From assembly GCA_029582165.1 (NCBI GenBank), contig CM055881.1:20899594-20963593 (forward strand): a stretch of DNA of 64,000 nt, given 5' to 3'. The notes below the pieces were generated by a model that was not told the origin of the DNA, did no database searches, and worked only from the letters and a program-made list of their open reading frames with translations. The stretch comes from Portulaca oleracea. Lineage: Eukaryota; Streptophyta; Magnoliopsida; Caryophyllales; Portulacaceae. Positions 1 to 13,641 of the stretch are shown one piece after another; positions within the stretch are counted from its first letter, which is position 1; every line of letters begins with the position of its first letter. The position numbers were made by a program, and so were the translations under genes.

Positions 1-1088
1 CTCCATAATCTCTCTCGATATCTTTGGAGTTACAACCTAATAGCTCTATACTTACAGTTGATTCGCCTTACAAAACTCCCTCAGAGACACAAAGATTACG
101 GATCAATCTCATGTGGTACACATGAATCACACTCGATTGTTTCATGGGTCTTCATGTGTTTGTCTATGTGTGGGAAGAAATAAAACCTTAACATGAAGGC
201 CCTATATTAGAGGCTAATACAATAACTATAGTTGATAGGAACTTCCTTTTCCGTCAAGCACTTCAATAAAACGACAACTAGAAGGTGAGATCAAACCAAT
301 TAGAGGAACATATCAATGCATAATAAGGAAACTAAGAAGAAAATGCAATTGCCGCATGCCACGACTAGTGTCAACCTTACACAGCCTGTCTCAAGCACGA
401 GACACTCCATGTCGAACGCTTGCTTTGTTTTTTTTGCTTGTTGCCCTCATTCATGCTTCAAACCAACCAAAACTCACAATTTAAACTCCACACATTAACT
501 TAACACTCTTTACTTTTCCACTGTGGGATATCATAGTCATGGGAGAATCCAAACACCTAACATGTAATGTAATAAATGTAATATTCCAATTATGATTATA
601 TATTATTAGGTCAAAATTTAGTGTCTAGCGTGCTAGGGTTATGAATAATTAGTGTTTGGTTATTTAAGATAAATTTTAAAGTTATAAGTTAAAAGCAAAT
701 GATGATTAGAAGTACCATTAAGAAAACTCACAAAAATATTGGGATATAGTGTTAAACTATTAATTTCCAGAATTTTGAATATATAAAGTGATATGAGTAA
801 ATGTTATCCGAAAAAAAGGGCTTATGAAGACAAAAAGAAGATGAAACAGTGAGGAAGCACAACAAGTTGAGCTCCTAGTAATACATAATAAATTCTCTAT
901 ACAACCATGTTCTATCCCTACATATCTATGTCACATCTAATCCAAACTGAGATGATATCCCAGCAAAACGTAGAAAATAGAAAAGACTTAAATTAGACAA
1001 AATACGAAATGCCAAGCATGTTTAGTTTGTATATCTATAAACATAAATCTGAGAATCCATGATGCGATGTTGGGTGACAATGAATTTT
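1..1088. other. Intergenic DNA 3' of the CSLD gene
   Basis: AT-rich DNA with no supported gene. The 60-codon open frame at 316-498 has no recognisable domain. The stretch nearest 1088 probably contains the 3' UTR of the minus-strand CSLD gene, but no poly(A) signal was assigned with confidence. Confidence 0.6.
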
Positions 1089-4000
1089 TCAAGGGAATTG
1101 GAAACCACCACCACCGCCTCCTGCGGTGCCTCCAGCTTGGAGTTGAGGATTAAGGGCAATGTAGATTAAAGAGATGGTGATGGCAATCAAGCCAGCCCAA
1201 ACAAACACAATAGTTGGTGTCTTTCTTCGTCTTCCCATCAACCCTTTGGCAAAGGGGTACAAATGAGCCAACACCCAAAAGCTAAAGAATGCTCCTCCTA
1301 TAAACGCATTCCATGCTGGCACTGCACTTGTCACTGTTTTAGCAAATGCGTAACAAATGGCTATGATGTTTACCATGGCTATCACTATTGGGGGAAGCAT
1401 AAGTGAAGTCCATTTAACTAGGTATAGCTCTGCGAATTCATCCTCATCATCTGCTGCTGACTTTGAGGTCAATGTGAAGGAGATCTCAATACCTGTGCAT
1501 TTATTAATCATGCATGTTTACATGTTAGCAAGCTTGTCGCAAACAATAAAAATGTGACATGATCAGCTGGTATGTTAGATAATATACCTGCAATAACCTT
1601 GAGGAGACCTTGCACAACAGCTGCAAGGTGTGAGCTAGTTCCAGAAATTAGCCAAAACTGCTCATTTCTCCACCACTCTTCCAACTCAATCCCTGACCAC
1701 TTAACCTCCAATATGGCAATCCCGATCAAGCAGAGTGTCATGATTAAGAGGTATATTAGGAAAGTGATGCTGAGGCTGGACACAATAAATTGGCCTGAGA
1801 ATAGGGAGAGAGCAGGGAGGAAGCAGTACATTATGAGGAAAAGAGAGGTGAAAGGGTAAATGCCCACATTCACATATGCCAGCCTTTGTAGAACGTTGAG
1901 CTTTCGAGATCCTAAGAAGGCGTTGTTCCGAGAGAAGAAGATCTCAACTGAGCCCGTAGCCCACCTCAACACTTGGTGGAGTCTATCTGTTAGATTGATT
2001 GGGGCAGACCCCCGAAAGGCATCCCGCTTTGTCACACAGTACACAGACCTCCACCCACGGTTGTGCATCCTATATCCTGTCACCACATCTTCTGTCACTG
2101 AACCGTAGATCCACCCCACCCTATCTCCCCACTCTGTTTTATCCTCGTACCTACATGCGATATCATACATTTATGACTCTATTGACCCAACAAATTAAAG
2201 TGACCACTAATGAATGAAAGGAATAACAAATTACCAGCAGGAGATAACAGAGACAGCCTCAGCAACAGTGGTGGAATCAAGGGGATCACGGGGGGTTCTT
2301 AAGACGCCAGGAGGACGACCATACTTAACCATGGAATGATCAGCCAAGGGTCGGCCTTGGTACTCAGCGATAGGAATGGACTCTGCCAGCTTTGTTGAGT
2401 TCCCAAATCTCTTGGGCAAAAGATTCACATCAAGATCTGGATCAAAATCTGTTGGGTTCAATGCTTGAGTCTCTGAATCCTTATTTGCTGCATTGGCTTT
2501 TATTTTGTCAGGGTTTGGAGGTTCAAACCCATATAGTGCAAACCTCCTGAACATAGTTCCCGTACCCACATACACCGGACCCTGCATTTCAGTTCTACCA
2601 ATTATTGTCATTTGCCCTCATTCAAACCAATCTCTGTCTATTTAGTTACTGTAGCATATCAAATGAATAGACAAGAAAAATGAGCGAACCTGAAGACCAT
2701 CGAGAGCACGCATATTTCCGTCAAAAAAGACAGTATTACGATTGGCATATCGATCAGAAGGATCAATACCCTCAAATCTTTGAGGGAACTGGATGTAACA
2801 GATATCTTCACCACCTCGATCGAGCATGAAGCACATCCCCTCTCGAATGGCTTTGCAGTTGTAGAAGTAGTGATCACAGTCAAGGTTAAGTATGAAAGGG
2901 CCATTTGATAGAACTGCCGAAGCTCTAACCAAGGCATTCATAGCTCCCGCCTTCTTGTTATGGTCATATCCCGGCCTCTTCTCACGTGACATGTACACAA
3001 ACATTGGGAGACGCACGTCTACGTCTGAGAAATCTAACAGTTTCTCATCAGGCTCTCCCAATATTGCATCTGGCCCTGGTGGCTTCAGCATTACCTACAT
3101 CATCAACCTTTTTCTAATTAATTTGTTTACTCACCGCAATTACAAATCCCCATTCTTCTTCATTTCGGTCAATAAATTGAGCTTCTTCAAATCATGATAT
3201 GACTCTACACTCCATACAAGCTAATAAAGAGAAGACCAAATAAACAAATGAAAGAATTGCTTGGTTTTGTATTCAGATGTCCAACCAACGTCAACCTGAA
3301 CATATCCAGAAAAATTAATTCCATTTTTTTTTATTTTTTAAAATATAATGGTTACAAATTTAATATTTCATTAAATGTCTTTTCCATGGAGCAACAAAGA
3401 CAATGCTAATTTTGGATCAATTAGAATCAGTATGTCGAAATTACAAAGATAGTGCTAGGCGGGATTCTATTTAATATTGATTTTGGTTTGGTTAGTATAT
3501 TCCGAATAAAGATAGTGCTAGGCGGAATTCTATTCAATATTGATTTTGGATCAATTAGAATCAGATTTTAGAGTATTGATTTTGGTTTGGTTAGTATATT
3601 CCGAATAAATTTAAATAAATTCTATTCAAAGGAAATTGAACATTGAAAACGACAAACATCATGAATTAAAATGGTTATTAATCATCTTGAATTTCAATTA
3701 AACCACTTTAAACAATATATATAAATACATTTAAATCATTATAACTATATGTTTTATGATTTTAAGGGGTATTACCACTCCTAAAATGTAGAAATATCCA
3801 TTAAATGTAGATTTTATATTATGATTGATATAATTTGACTATCATTTATATTTGTGGACATAAATATACTCTTATAGTTGATATATGTAATTACTAGAGA
3901 AAATGTTATTTAAAATCTACAAGCAATTCAAGATGCATGGTTAAGTATCTTAATTCAAGACATATATCCTTGTCAATTGAATATAATTAATATGATCAAA

Positions 4001-7000
4001 GCAATTCAAGATGCATGGTTAAGTATTTTGAATTGTTCATATCTCACATTTTTATAACTTTTATTAATATTTTCTTTAATAATTATATATATTTATCAAT
4101 TATAATAATATAATACTTATTAGCTAGGTGAAAAAATATAATTATAGCCTAATTTTATCAATCATAGTAGAAAATCCACATTTTATACATAGTTTTATAT
4201 TTATGAAATAAATATACATAAATAATTATTTTTAAATTTTTTATAAGTTGTAGTAACCCTAAAAATAATGAAATGTACCTTTAGAATGATTTAAATACAC
4301 TAACATTTCATTTTATTAGTAATTTAGAAGAAATGCAAGATGGTTAAGAGCCATCTTGTGTCAAGATTTATATTTTCGTTAAATTATATTTTTATCTATC
4401 ATATTTTCAACCAAGTAAAAGCATCTAAAATGTATCATTTATGTTTGTTAGGATTACCAATATCGCAAATGCATGCTAAACTTTGTGTTAACTGATTGTG
4501 ATTGTGACCTGGAGTAGAAACAAAAATAGGAAGAATATTACCTGAAGAATTCCAGCATGATCACCTTTAGCGTGATCATTAGCAGAAATAGCCCAAGTGC
4601 CAGGCCAATGGGTGCCATCTGCCATCCAAGTAGCCTTCTGTACCCGAATGGGTTCGGATTTATCCGCCCCATTATCCCTCATCTGTTTGATCATCTTCAT
4701 TTCCTCCCTAGCATTAAATGCGTCAGATCGCCTCCGAATGGAATCTGGTAACCCATTTATCCTGACCTTAAACTCGTCGTACTCCCTCTTAACCTTCCTC
4801 CTGTCTTTCACAAAATCTGGTCGTAACTTATTCTTAGTCGGGTCACCCTTCAATGCGAAATATGATTCTGGGTTTCTGGGCTCAATATCATGCTTCTTAC
4901 AAAACGGGACCCAGAGCTCGGCAAAACTGGCAGCCTCAGCCATGGCTTCGAATGTGAGCAAGGCGCCACCGTCATCTGAGACGTAGCATGTGACCTTCTC
5001 AACAGGGTAATCGACGGACAGGATTGAGAGTATGGTGTTAGCAGTGACGAGGGGGGGTTCTTTTTCAGGGTCAGCTGTGGACACGAAAAGATCGATTCCA
5101 GGAAGGTCAGAGCGGCCAGTTGGGTTGGAGGGGGATGGCATGTCGAATTTCTCCCCCAGGGCATCAAGGTCAGTCGATCTGTTTACAGGGAAAAACTTGG
5201 GAGCTATGTCCAGAAGCCATGAGAAGGCGAACCAGATTTCGCAAATGATGGACATTAACCATAGCCAAACCGCGTTCTCATTGGGATGCCTCACACGCCA
5301 AATTAAGAACAGGATTAGGAAGAACAGTCGAATAACTATTAGCAATCTGATCATGATGAAAATTCAAGAAGAACAGGATTAATGAGTTTGAAACGTACGT
5401 AGGTAGATGAATAACAATAACAAGATGAAAATTCATCAAGAATTAACCACCTGTAGGGACTAATGATGCCACTAGGAATAGGCAAGACCCTGCTGAGTGG
5501 CTTAAAAGCCTTTTCATTGCCGTCAAGCATGGGGCCGCCCTTGCTGTTAGGATCACCGTCCATGTCTTCCTGAGGCCAATACGCAGTGCCGTGACCGTAC
5601 GTGCCTTGAGTCTCAAAAAGCCACTTGTTATGGTCAAAGTCTGGATTTTTGTTGCGGTTGACCATGCGCCGATCACCGCCAGCCTTGTCAGGTGCGGGAA
5701 GAGGGAGAGCCCCAGCAGTGAAGTCAGGTAGATCGTCGTCGTAGTCACCCAACCTGTACGGCTCCTTGCACCCTGGGCATAGTCCTGTATCCTTTTGGGC
5801 ATCCGCAAAGCAGTCTTCGCATATCTTGAATCTGCATTTTTTATTACATATTTTTCTCTATTATTACTTTATTCTTTTACATACTTGGCCTACTGCTGTT
5901 ACCTATTAGTATTCCACAATTATTTGCTATTATTATTTTTTTTTTTTTTTTGTTAATTGTTATTGCATTCTTAATTGATACAGCAACTTTGGGATATAAC
6001 TTGATCCGAAATACCTGTAGTAAAATCTCTCTAACTTTGAATGTTGGAATTAGCCATGTGGTAGACTTGGTCAAGAAAATTTGTTAATTAATCAATATCT
6101 TATGCTATTTTTAGTGCAAAATGTTTTTTTATTTTAATTTTTTTTCTTAGCATAAATTACTATTCAACATAAACATATTTGAAATTCAGAATATGAAATT
6201 ATAATAACTCACTGGTTAACTTGTTAAGAAAATTAAAATTTTCGTAATTATGATCCACATGTGTGTAATACCAGTATCTATAGTGTAATCAAATTTTAGT
6301 GGAACGACAATGATACGTAAAAATATCATGCAGCTCTACAGACCAGAAGCATAAGATGCAATTTTTTTCAAAAAAAAAAAAGAACTCAAAATTTAAATTT
6401 TCAACGAGTGCCTAAATTATCCGTGCATGCTGACTTCGTAAGTCACCAATTCTTTAACCATTTAGGATGGTCTACTATAGGAGAATGCACCTGTTGTTTC
6501 TTTAAATGTAGAATCCTACAAAGTATCACAATTTTTTTTATATATATTGTTATGTAATTTGGAAACTTTATTATTTCGGGTTCTTTAATTAACGATGGAA
6601 CTATGTATCCTACATTATATATTTTATATTAATTGATTAGTTAACTGTTACGGTTTTCAACGTAGTTCTTTGATTGATAAATAATTTATTATATAATATT
6701 TTATTAATAATTGTAGTAATATATTTTTTGGACAGAATTTTTTGTTAACAATATAATCTTAATTTTATATAACATATTATTATTATTTTAATATATGTAT
6801 ATATTAGGAAATATATGATTAAAATATTTTAAATTTAACCGTTCCACATGCGATAATTGAAATGAAATTGAAAGAGTGTTATCTAATTGTGTTTCATGAA
6901 CCCTGCTCTGAAAAATTGAAACCACTATTTTTTTTTCCAAAAAGTGAAAGTAAATATATTTACTATAGTTGTTCAAACATACAAATTCAATCCTAAAATG

Positions 7001-7699
7001 ATAAAAATCTTAGAATAAGAGACTAGTTATTAGTATGAGACCTTGTAAACTTATAAAAAGGAAAAAAAAATAGCAAGCGGCCACAAATGTGATGTTGGTT
7101 ATGGTTATACATTATATCGGGTACCGCATGCAAACAACATGCATAGGGGGGTTGTTAGTTTGATTGTGATTTGTGAACTAAAATTAGGGGAAATTGGTTA
7201 ACGTTGATGCACATAACATGGAAGAATTGAATGCAAGTGAAAACAATAGATACCTGCATTCGCAAGGAATAACCTCATTTCCTCGTTCATCTTTGATGAC
7301 CTTGCCATCACAGGCGGGCATTTGGCAAGAGCCGGTCCTGCCCCTCATAATACGGTCAGGGACATTTGCGCAAGAGTCGGTCATTTTGTCCATGAGGTGG
7401 GCTCGGGTGACGCTGTTGAACCCACCGGTGAAAAGGGAGTTGGAGACGTATTGCTCCTCGGCCTTGGCAGCCACAGAGGAGTCATCCATGGGTTGATTAT
7501 CCGGTGTTGGAGGGATGTGGACCGTGTAATTCATGTAATCCCCTGAAAAGTCCCCAGACTCGTCAAGATCCTCCCTCGAGAGGCTCACATACCTCCCACT
7601 CGATGTACGCCTTGCAAACTTCACCGTCTGCCCACCACCTCCATTTCCTGAACTCCCTTGCCCTCTCATTCCACCCTTCGAAGGATCCGACGATGCCAT
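1089..7699 (-). CDS. CSLD4: Cellulose synthase-like protein D, CSLD1/CSLD4 type
   Basis: Seven exons join with GT-AG introns in frame: 7699-7254, 5831-5451, 5346-4542, 3094-2690, 2581-2235, 2150-1588, 1492-1089. They give 1,116 residues, the usual CSLD length. Seen: an N-terminal basic/Ser block ([20 protein letters not shown]) and a Cys-rich RING-like domain (SCQMPAC...[12 protein letters not shown]...CPGCKEPYR). There are two membrane helices near 277-322, then the GT2 core: DDGG near 400, DCD near 616, TED near 814 and QVLRW near 854. A C-terminal cluster of helices ends in [10 protein letters not shown]. Known: CSLD proteins are GT2 beta-glycan synthases of endomembranes and plasma membrane, needed for tip growth and cell-plate formation; the CSLD1/4 clade is pollen-tube-type. 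The short N-terminus and the NPDK...DFDPDLDV insert fit CSLD4 better than CSLD2/3/5. Start chosen because the ATG at 7699 opens the conserved MASS... end. No frameshift or lost catalytic residue seen. Confidence 0.96.
3095..4541. other. CSLD intron 3 with short internal repeats
   Basis: 1,447-bp AT-rich intron. Between about 3449 and 3610 a segment containing GATAGTGCTAGGCGG and TTGGTTAGTATATTCCGAAT is partly duplicated. The word AAGCAATTCAAGATGCATGG occurs twice, near 3922 and 3999. No coding content seen. Confidence 0.6.
5832..7253. other. CSLD intron 1, AT-rich
   Basis: 1,422-bp intron between the start exon and the RING-like exon. It is very AT-rich with poly-T runs near 5937. No gene, hairpin element or TIR pair was recognised. 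Confidence 0.6.
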
Positions 7700-8766
7700 T
7701 ACAATATTTCTTTTTTTTTTTTTCTTTTTGTAATTATATTATTGCTAAGTTATGCTAAGCTTGTCTCCTTCAAATATTTTTCGAAATTTTTTTGCTCGTC
7801 GTTACCAGCTACTAGTACATGAGGCTAGTTAACCCTTGGAGAAATAATTAACCTCCATGATGATTGTGGTATAGAGGACAATCAAGAAGAAAATAAAGAA
7901 AAAGAAATGGAGGTTAATTATTTCTTTTCTTTCTTTTTCTTTTTTGTTTTGGAGGGAGATGTAAAGAATTAGAAAAGGGTAGGAAGATAGGAAATGATAG
8001 GTGCGCATAAGGGGATGACTTGGTCTATGCCACATTGGTTATTATTAGGGTGCCTCCGTTAATTTTTTGGGGTATCATTCGTGATTGAGAAACTAAGTGC
8101 ATGTTTCATTCGAAGTTTTATTAAATTTATTCCACGTGAATCTAGCTACCTAGGGTTAAGCAAAGAAAGAGGGTTGAAATATTGTTGATTTAACTTAAAT
8201 TCTTACTAGAGCCCACAAATGTGTTTGCTGGTTGGTACAGCTAATTAAATGGATTTACATTTTCACATTTATATATCAAACTATAGTCGAAATAGTCAAA
8301 TATTAAGTTTTTCTTAATTAGTTGTATTATTTTTATCCATTTATTAAATTAGTTCTTATATTGCGTTATGAAATGTTTTACCTTATCGGTTTTAATTTTG
8401 CAGTATTATTAGTGTTAAATCCATGGGATTCATGCGTGTATTAAATATTACACATTTAATAATGAAAAGTGAATATAATATAAATGTTCATGTAGTTTAC
8501 TAAAGAAAAGCATAAATAATATCGTTAAATAAAGGGATAATATAACAAGTTGTTTTATGAAAAACTTTATAAGAGCTAAATAACGCTGAACTAAGTGGCT
8601 CCCATGATGGATCATGTTTCACATTTTGCACCTGCGTATTATTAAATTTATCATTTACTCAATGACACAATTATATGAAACAAATCATATAGATTGATTT
8701 TTGAGTGTGAAGAAAGGTTATATACATGTTGTACCCATATGTGTTCACATGTTATTTTACAAAGTC
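7700..8766. other. Upstream region of the CSLD gene
   Basis: Contains the 5' UTR and promoter of the minus-strand CSLD gene. A long pyrimidine tract (purine on the coding strand) lies just upstream of the start codon near 7707-7725. A perfect 18-bp inverted repeat sits at 7841-7858/7907-7924. No TATA box was assigned. Small open frames here are low-complexity. Confidence 0.5.
7841..7924. repeat. Perfect 18-bp inverted repeat upstream of CSLD
   Basis: GAAATAATTAACCTCCAT at 7841-7858 is exactly complementary to 7907-7924, with a 48-bp spacer rich in AAG/GAA. It lies 142-225 bp upstream of the CSLD start codon and could form a hairpin in DNA or in a 5' UTR. No target duplication was found. Confidence 0.7.

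Positions 8767-8828
<62 letters not shown>
8767..8828. repeat. TA-rich microsatellite
   Basis: A run of about 60 bp of TA dinucleotides with a few C interruptions, seen directly. No coding meaning. Confidence 0.9.
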
Positions 8829-8898
8829 CTAGGTACAAAGGGTGAGGATCGAAATATGTGGATTTTAATGAGGGCATTTTGGGAAACATATAATTGAA

Positions 8899-9145
8899 TC
8901 TATTTAGTTTTTTTTTTTAAATCATGTAATATTAATGTGTGCATTAAAGTGTGTATGTTTGCATTGATGACTCTTCTTTCTTTTTTTTCATATGCATTAT
9001 TCTTTTTTCTTTATTCTTTTAAATAAGAAAACTATTCTTTTTATTTTCATCATTGTTTTTTATTAATTTAAATATAACATCGATAATGTTTTCAATTACG
9101 TATGGTTTACTTGCGTCTCGTGCATTGCACGGGTCTAAGTACTGG
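8899..9145 (+). mobile_element. Possible non-autonomous Helitron (3' end clear, 5' end tentative)
   Basis: The 3' end shows the hallmark hairpin CGTGC-ATT-GCACG (9119-9131), followed by GTCTAAGTA and CTGG (CTRR) at 9142-9145, then a host T. The proposed 5' end TCTATTTAG at 8899 follows a host A, matching A/T insertion. The 3' end resembles those of the elements at 21386 and 62538. The 5' boundary is the best match, not proven. Confidence 0.5.
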
Positions 9146-12100
9146 TATCATTAAATAATGGGATAACATATTAGCTTATTTTTCTGCCAGAATTGATAAC
9201 ATATTAACATATTAAGTTGTTACAAAGAAAACTTCATGAGAGCTAAATAACGTTGAACACGCGCGGTGGCTCCTATGATACGATGGATCATGCTTCACTT
9301 CTTGCACGTGTTGTTTAAATTTATCCACTACCAAATATCATTGATTACCCACTGAAACATTTCCCACTCAAAAAATTAGTGGCAAAAGTTCTCACTATTT
9401 TCCGACTGCTTGATTATTTCCACTGTTTTCCCACTACTTTATTAACCGTGGGAAATTTCCCACTAAATTTCCACCACTTTCATACCAAAATAATTATTTT
9501 AAGTTTTGAAATATTATTTTTAACTTGTTGCCACTAGATTTTAAATTGAATTTTTCAAAATCGAAAAATCCCACCCAAATTAAATTGTGTTATCTTTCAA
9601 AAAATTCAAAAGGGGCCAAAAACCTCAAAACCCAAAAATTTTGAATTGGATTTTCCAAAACCAAAAACACAACAACAAAACATGGCTACAGTGGCATTTA
9701 TATTTGCCTTTAGCAGCATTTATAAATGCTGCAAGCCTGCAATAGTCTATCTTAGAAAATAAATAAATGTCGCTAGAGGCAGTGTCGTTGTAGCCTTGGA
9801 CAACATTTATTGTATTTGTTGGTGTAGGTCTAATTAAATATTGTTAGAGGTCATTCGTTTCAATAACACTAATTATCCACATTTTAATTATATTTCTTAA
9901 ATGATTTTTATTTATCTAATGTAATCAATATAAATTCAAAACTAAGCAAAACCTAGAAAATGGAGATTGCGAATTTCTCCAAAATAACTTATAATTTCCC
10001 ATAAAATTGAATTTACATAGTATTGTATTGGATACCACAAAAGAAAATACAATATCCTAATATCCAAAATATCTTCTTCTTCTTCTCCTCCTCCTCCTCA
10101 TCTTTCAGGCTTTTCATCTCTATTTCCTACAACTCATGATTACATTTTTTTTAGACCTATGTAAACATAGTTATGTTGAAATAATAATTTTAATTGTAGG
10201 GGAAACTGTATTGGGAAGATTATCTAGTTTTCCCTTGAAGTAATGTGAAAAGGCTCACCTAAGTGCTGAAAACCAACTTGCTTTCTTCCCCATTTGCTCA
10301 GACTGTGATTCAATCACTACCACCACAAATGGGAAAACAAAATTGTCCCTCTACAGTAGGAGAAAATAACAGTAAAGGAATATAGAACTATATCTAGACT
10401 TAAATTTTGAGAGAGCTCATTTAGAAGTGCAATTTCACTCTATTCATTGTACCGGACCCCTAGTCCAATAGGGGGCAACATAATCATGAATCTAATACTT
10501 GTGTCAAGTTTATTGTTTGTTTCGTTCTAGTTTAGTATTTTGCGAAAGCAAACCCAACCCTTGGACGACCTAGCACCCTTTGTAGTGAGATAGTTTCGTG
10601 CGTAGTCTGAGCAAGTCCTCGAGAGAACGACCTTGATATATTACACAGTACCCTCTGCACTTACGGCGTATCAGGTAACTTCTGTCTAGTGGAAGAAAAT
10701 TGAGGTTTTGGTTGGTCACGACAGTGACTTAGTGACTTACGCCCATGACTCACAGGAACCTAAAAACCCAAAAACTTGAAAACTCAAGACCTCATGGGGG
10801 TGACGAAGGAGGGTCACGACCGTAGGCCCCATTCAGTCTAGCCTTGTTTGAGCTGAAAAACCTCAAAAATTTTCTAACTCTTTTCTCCGCTCTCTCCTTC
10901 AAGCGTAAATGCACTAAACCCAAAATCATCATACTCAACACCAAGGCACTCAACCATCTCCAACAATACCAACTACTCAACCACACTCTTATTTTTGCAC
11001 ATTTGCATCATTTTTCCATTTTTTTTTTCTTTTCTTTTTCTTATTTTTTTCTTTCAAAACTTAGAACTAATACATCAAAAGAAGGAAAACAAAAAAGGAT
11101 CATGTGTTTCCCATCTTTCCCTGAGCTCGTCTACCAAAAGAAATTTGGCATGATTATATCTATCTTACTAACAAGGGACACTGGGACTTTAGATACCCCA
11201 AAGATACGTTCATGTAAAGTTGGTAGGTTGAGTTTATGAGGATATGACTATCCATATGATTCTGTAAATCACACATTTTACAAATTATAACTCTGAATGG
11301 GACCCACGAGTATGTCCTTAAACATAAATTGTGTGGCCATCTTCACGGCTCATTGGAAAGAGAGTTGACTCTTAAGTGACAATAAGCATCCATGCCCAAT
11401 ACATCAAGTCTTTTCTTTTCATACCATTTGCAGAGACACTGGGATAGCGCAACAACACATGATAACCCAATAGCTTCAATTTCTGGAATCATAGTTGTCT
11501 CTATCTGTCTCTAAACCAAACCCAACCACCATTGCTAACACCATTTAAGTCCTTCGCCGGTGCCGATGATGGTCGGTTAACGTAGATTCTTGGCATCATC
11601 GAGCTCGATCTACTCAATGAGTATTTGTTTCATCGCTTTAGTCTTGTTTTTTTAGCTCTCATTCAGTCAAGAGGTCACCAGTGGTTGCGGGCAAGTTTCT
11701 CACGGTGTGTGTAGGGTGTCGGTGTGGGGCTATAGTTCTCAAGAGCAGTAACTCTCCTTCTCTGGCGATAATCCCGATGATCAGACGGCGGCAGTCATGC
11801 ACCTGAAAGTATCCCGAGATCTTACCGCAGTTTGTTACTTGGTTTAGTCTATCTCTGACTCTTTGTTTATCTGTTTAATTGAGCTTCTGTTTGGTAGATT
11901 TAGTTTGGTAGTTGTGGTACGTGATTGTGATTGCTTGGATTGTTACTGCTGTAGACCATAGACTTTCTGGGTATTGTTGGGTTTAGGGGCAATAGTGTTC
12001 TAAGAGTTGCTTTAGCTACTTGTAATTGTTGTGATTGGGGCAATAGTATTGTTGGGTGAGCTCGTGTTCTCTGTTTGCGACTTCTACTGGTTCTAGGGGG

Positions 12101-12326
12101 TAAAGTGTATTGTTGTGTGTTGATACACTTGTGGCATTGAAGAGTTTGGGGTGTGTTGGGGTAATTGCCAGCAGGTGGCCTACTATAACTAGTGATCTAA
12201 GGTTGATCTTGCAGTTCCTTGGGAGTACCTCTCGGTTTGGGTTATTAAGGAGGTTGACTATAACATTTCTGGGATCACTCTCAATCTGTAGCTTTGGTAT
12301 GTTACGGATTGTCACTTATGCTAAGT
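9146..12326. other. Noncoding repeat-derived DNA
   Basis: No intact gene seen. From 9345 to 9480 short CCACTA-like words recur. Near 9690-9740 words of the form GCATTTATAAATGC(TGC) resemble noncoding DNA of plant DNA transposons. From 10500 to 10690 the text resembles an LTR-retrotransposon noncoding segment but has no coding support. From 11500 to 12326 no feature was recognised. Confidence 0.35.
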
Positions 12327-13602
12327 ATGGAAGACGGAATTGATGAGGAAGTCCTTCAAATTGTGGCAACGATGCCACATCCAAGACATGCCATCTTCAA
12401 AGCGAAGGAAATAAAAGAATAAGGAAACAAGTTGTTTAGAAAGAAAGAATTCAAAGAAGCTGCTTTGGCATATGATACAGCCTTCCAATTTCTTAGTGCA
12501 GGAGAACCTTTATGTGAGGATGATGTTAGCTTCATGGTGGAAGTGGGCACCTCACTCGACTTAAACCTTGTAATATGTAGCTTGAAGTGAGGAGATTTTA
12601 ACCAAACCTTTACCTTTTGCAAGAGTGTTCTAGAGTTCGACCCCATGAATGTTAAGGCGTATTTAATTTTCATCGACCAATAGCTTTGATGCACCTTGTT
12701 CGTATGGAAGAAGTTATCAAAGATCTTGAACGGGCAATAGAATTCGACTAGGATAACAAAGAAGTGTATAAGGAGCTTAAAAAGGCCCAAAAGAAATGGT
12801 GTATGCAGTCATCCATAACAGACATGGAGGTGGAGAAAAGTGCTAGTGTGGAAGAAAGACAAAATCTAGCAAACAAAACAACGTGTTTTTTTGAAAGTGA
12901 GGTTGAGAGAGAACAGGAAACAAGTGGCTGCACAAAATGGGCCAAGAAGGAGGTCAGTATCAAAGAGGTGTGTGTGGAAATTGATGGGGATAACAAAAAG
13001 AAAGACCAAGAGTTAGGAGGAAATATTGATGCATGCAACTGTCTTCTAGTTGCAAAACAATGAACCATGACATGCGTGGAGGATAGGGCTAATTGTAGCT
13101 CTAGGGAATCTTCGGCAGGCGTCCTCTCTTCAGAAGGCGTCAAGAAAAAATGTTACGTCTAAGTTGAAGTTTTCTAATCAATAAGATGGTCAAATCTTGT
13201 CATTGAATGCTGAAGCATTCGAAGGAGTGCTCAAGGGAAACCATATTGAAGTTTTTTATCCTCTCAGTATGACTTATATGAAAGTCAAAGTCAAAGTAAA
13301 GTTGAAGATGCCACCGGCCCAAGATAGTGTACCTAAACATCAAAACAGTGTGCAGAAGGATTTTGCCGAGAAGAAAGCAGGGACACTATGTCTCTTCCAT
13401 TAGATTCTAACTTTGTCATAGGTAGGGGTGTTCAAAAAAACTGGAACCGCTTCACCGAACCGTAAACCAGCCAAAAAAAAACCGGAAACGGGCAACACCG
13501 AACCGCTTCATTTTTCCGGTGCACCGATCCGGATAAACCAGATGTTAAATGGGGCGGTTCCGGTTTGTAATTTTCAAACCGGCGGGAACCGGAACCGCAC
13601 CG

Positions 13603-13641
<39 letters not shown>

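Noticed and set aside
1357..2217. Plus-strand frames of 66-95 codons
   Set aside because: Antisense shadows of CSLD exons 6 and 7.
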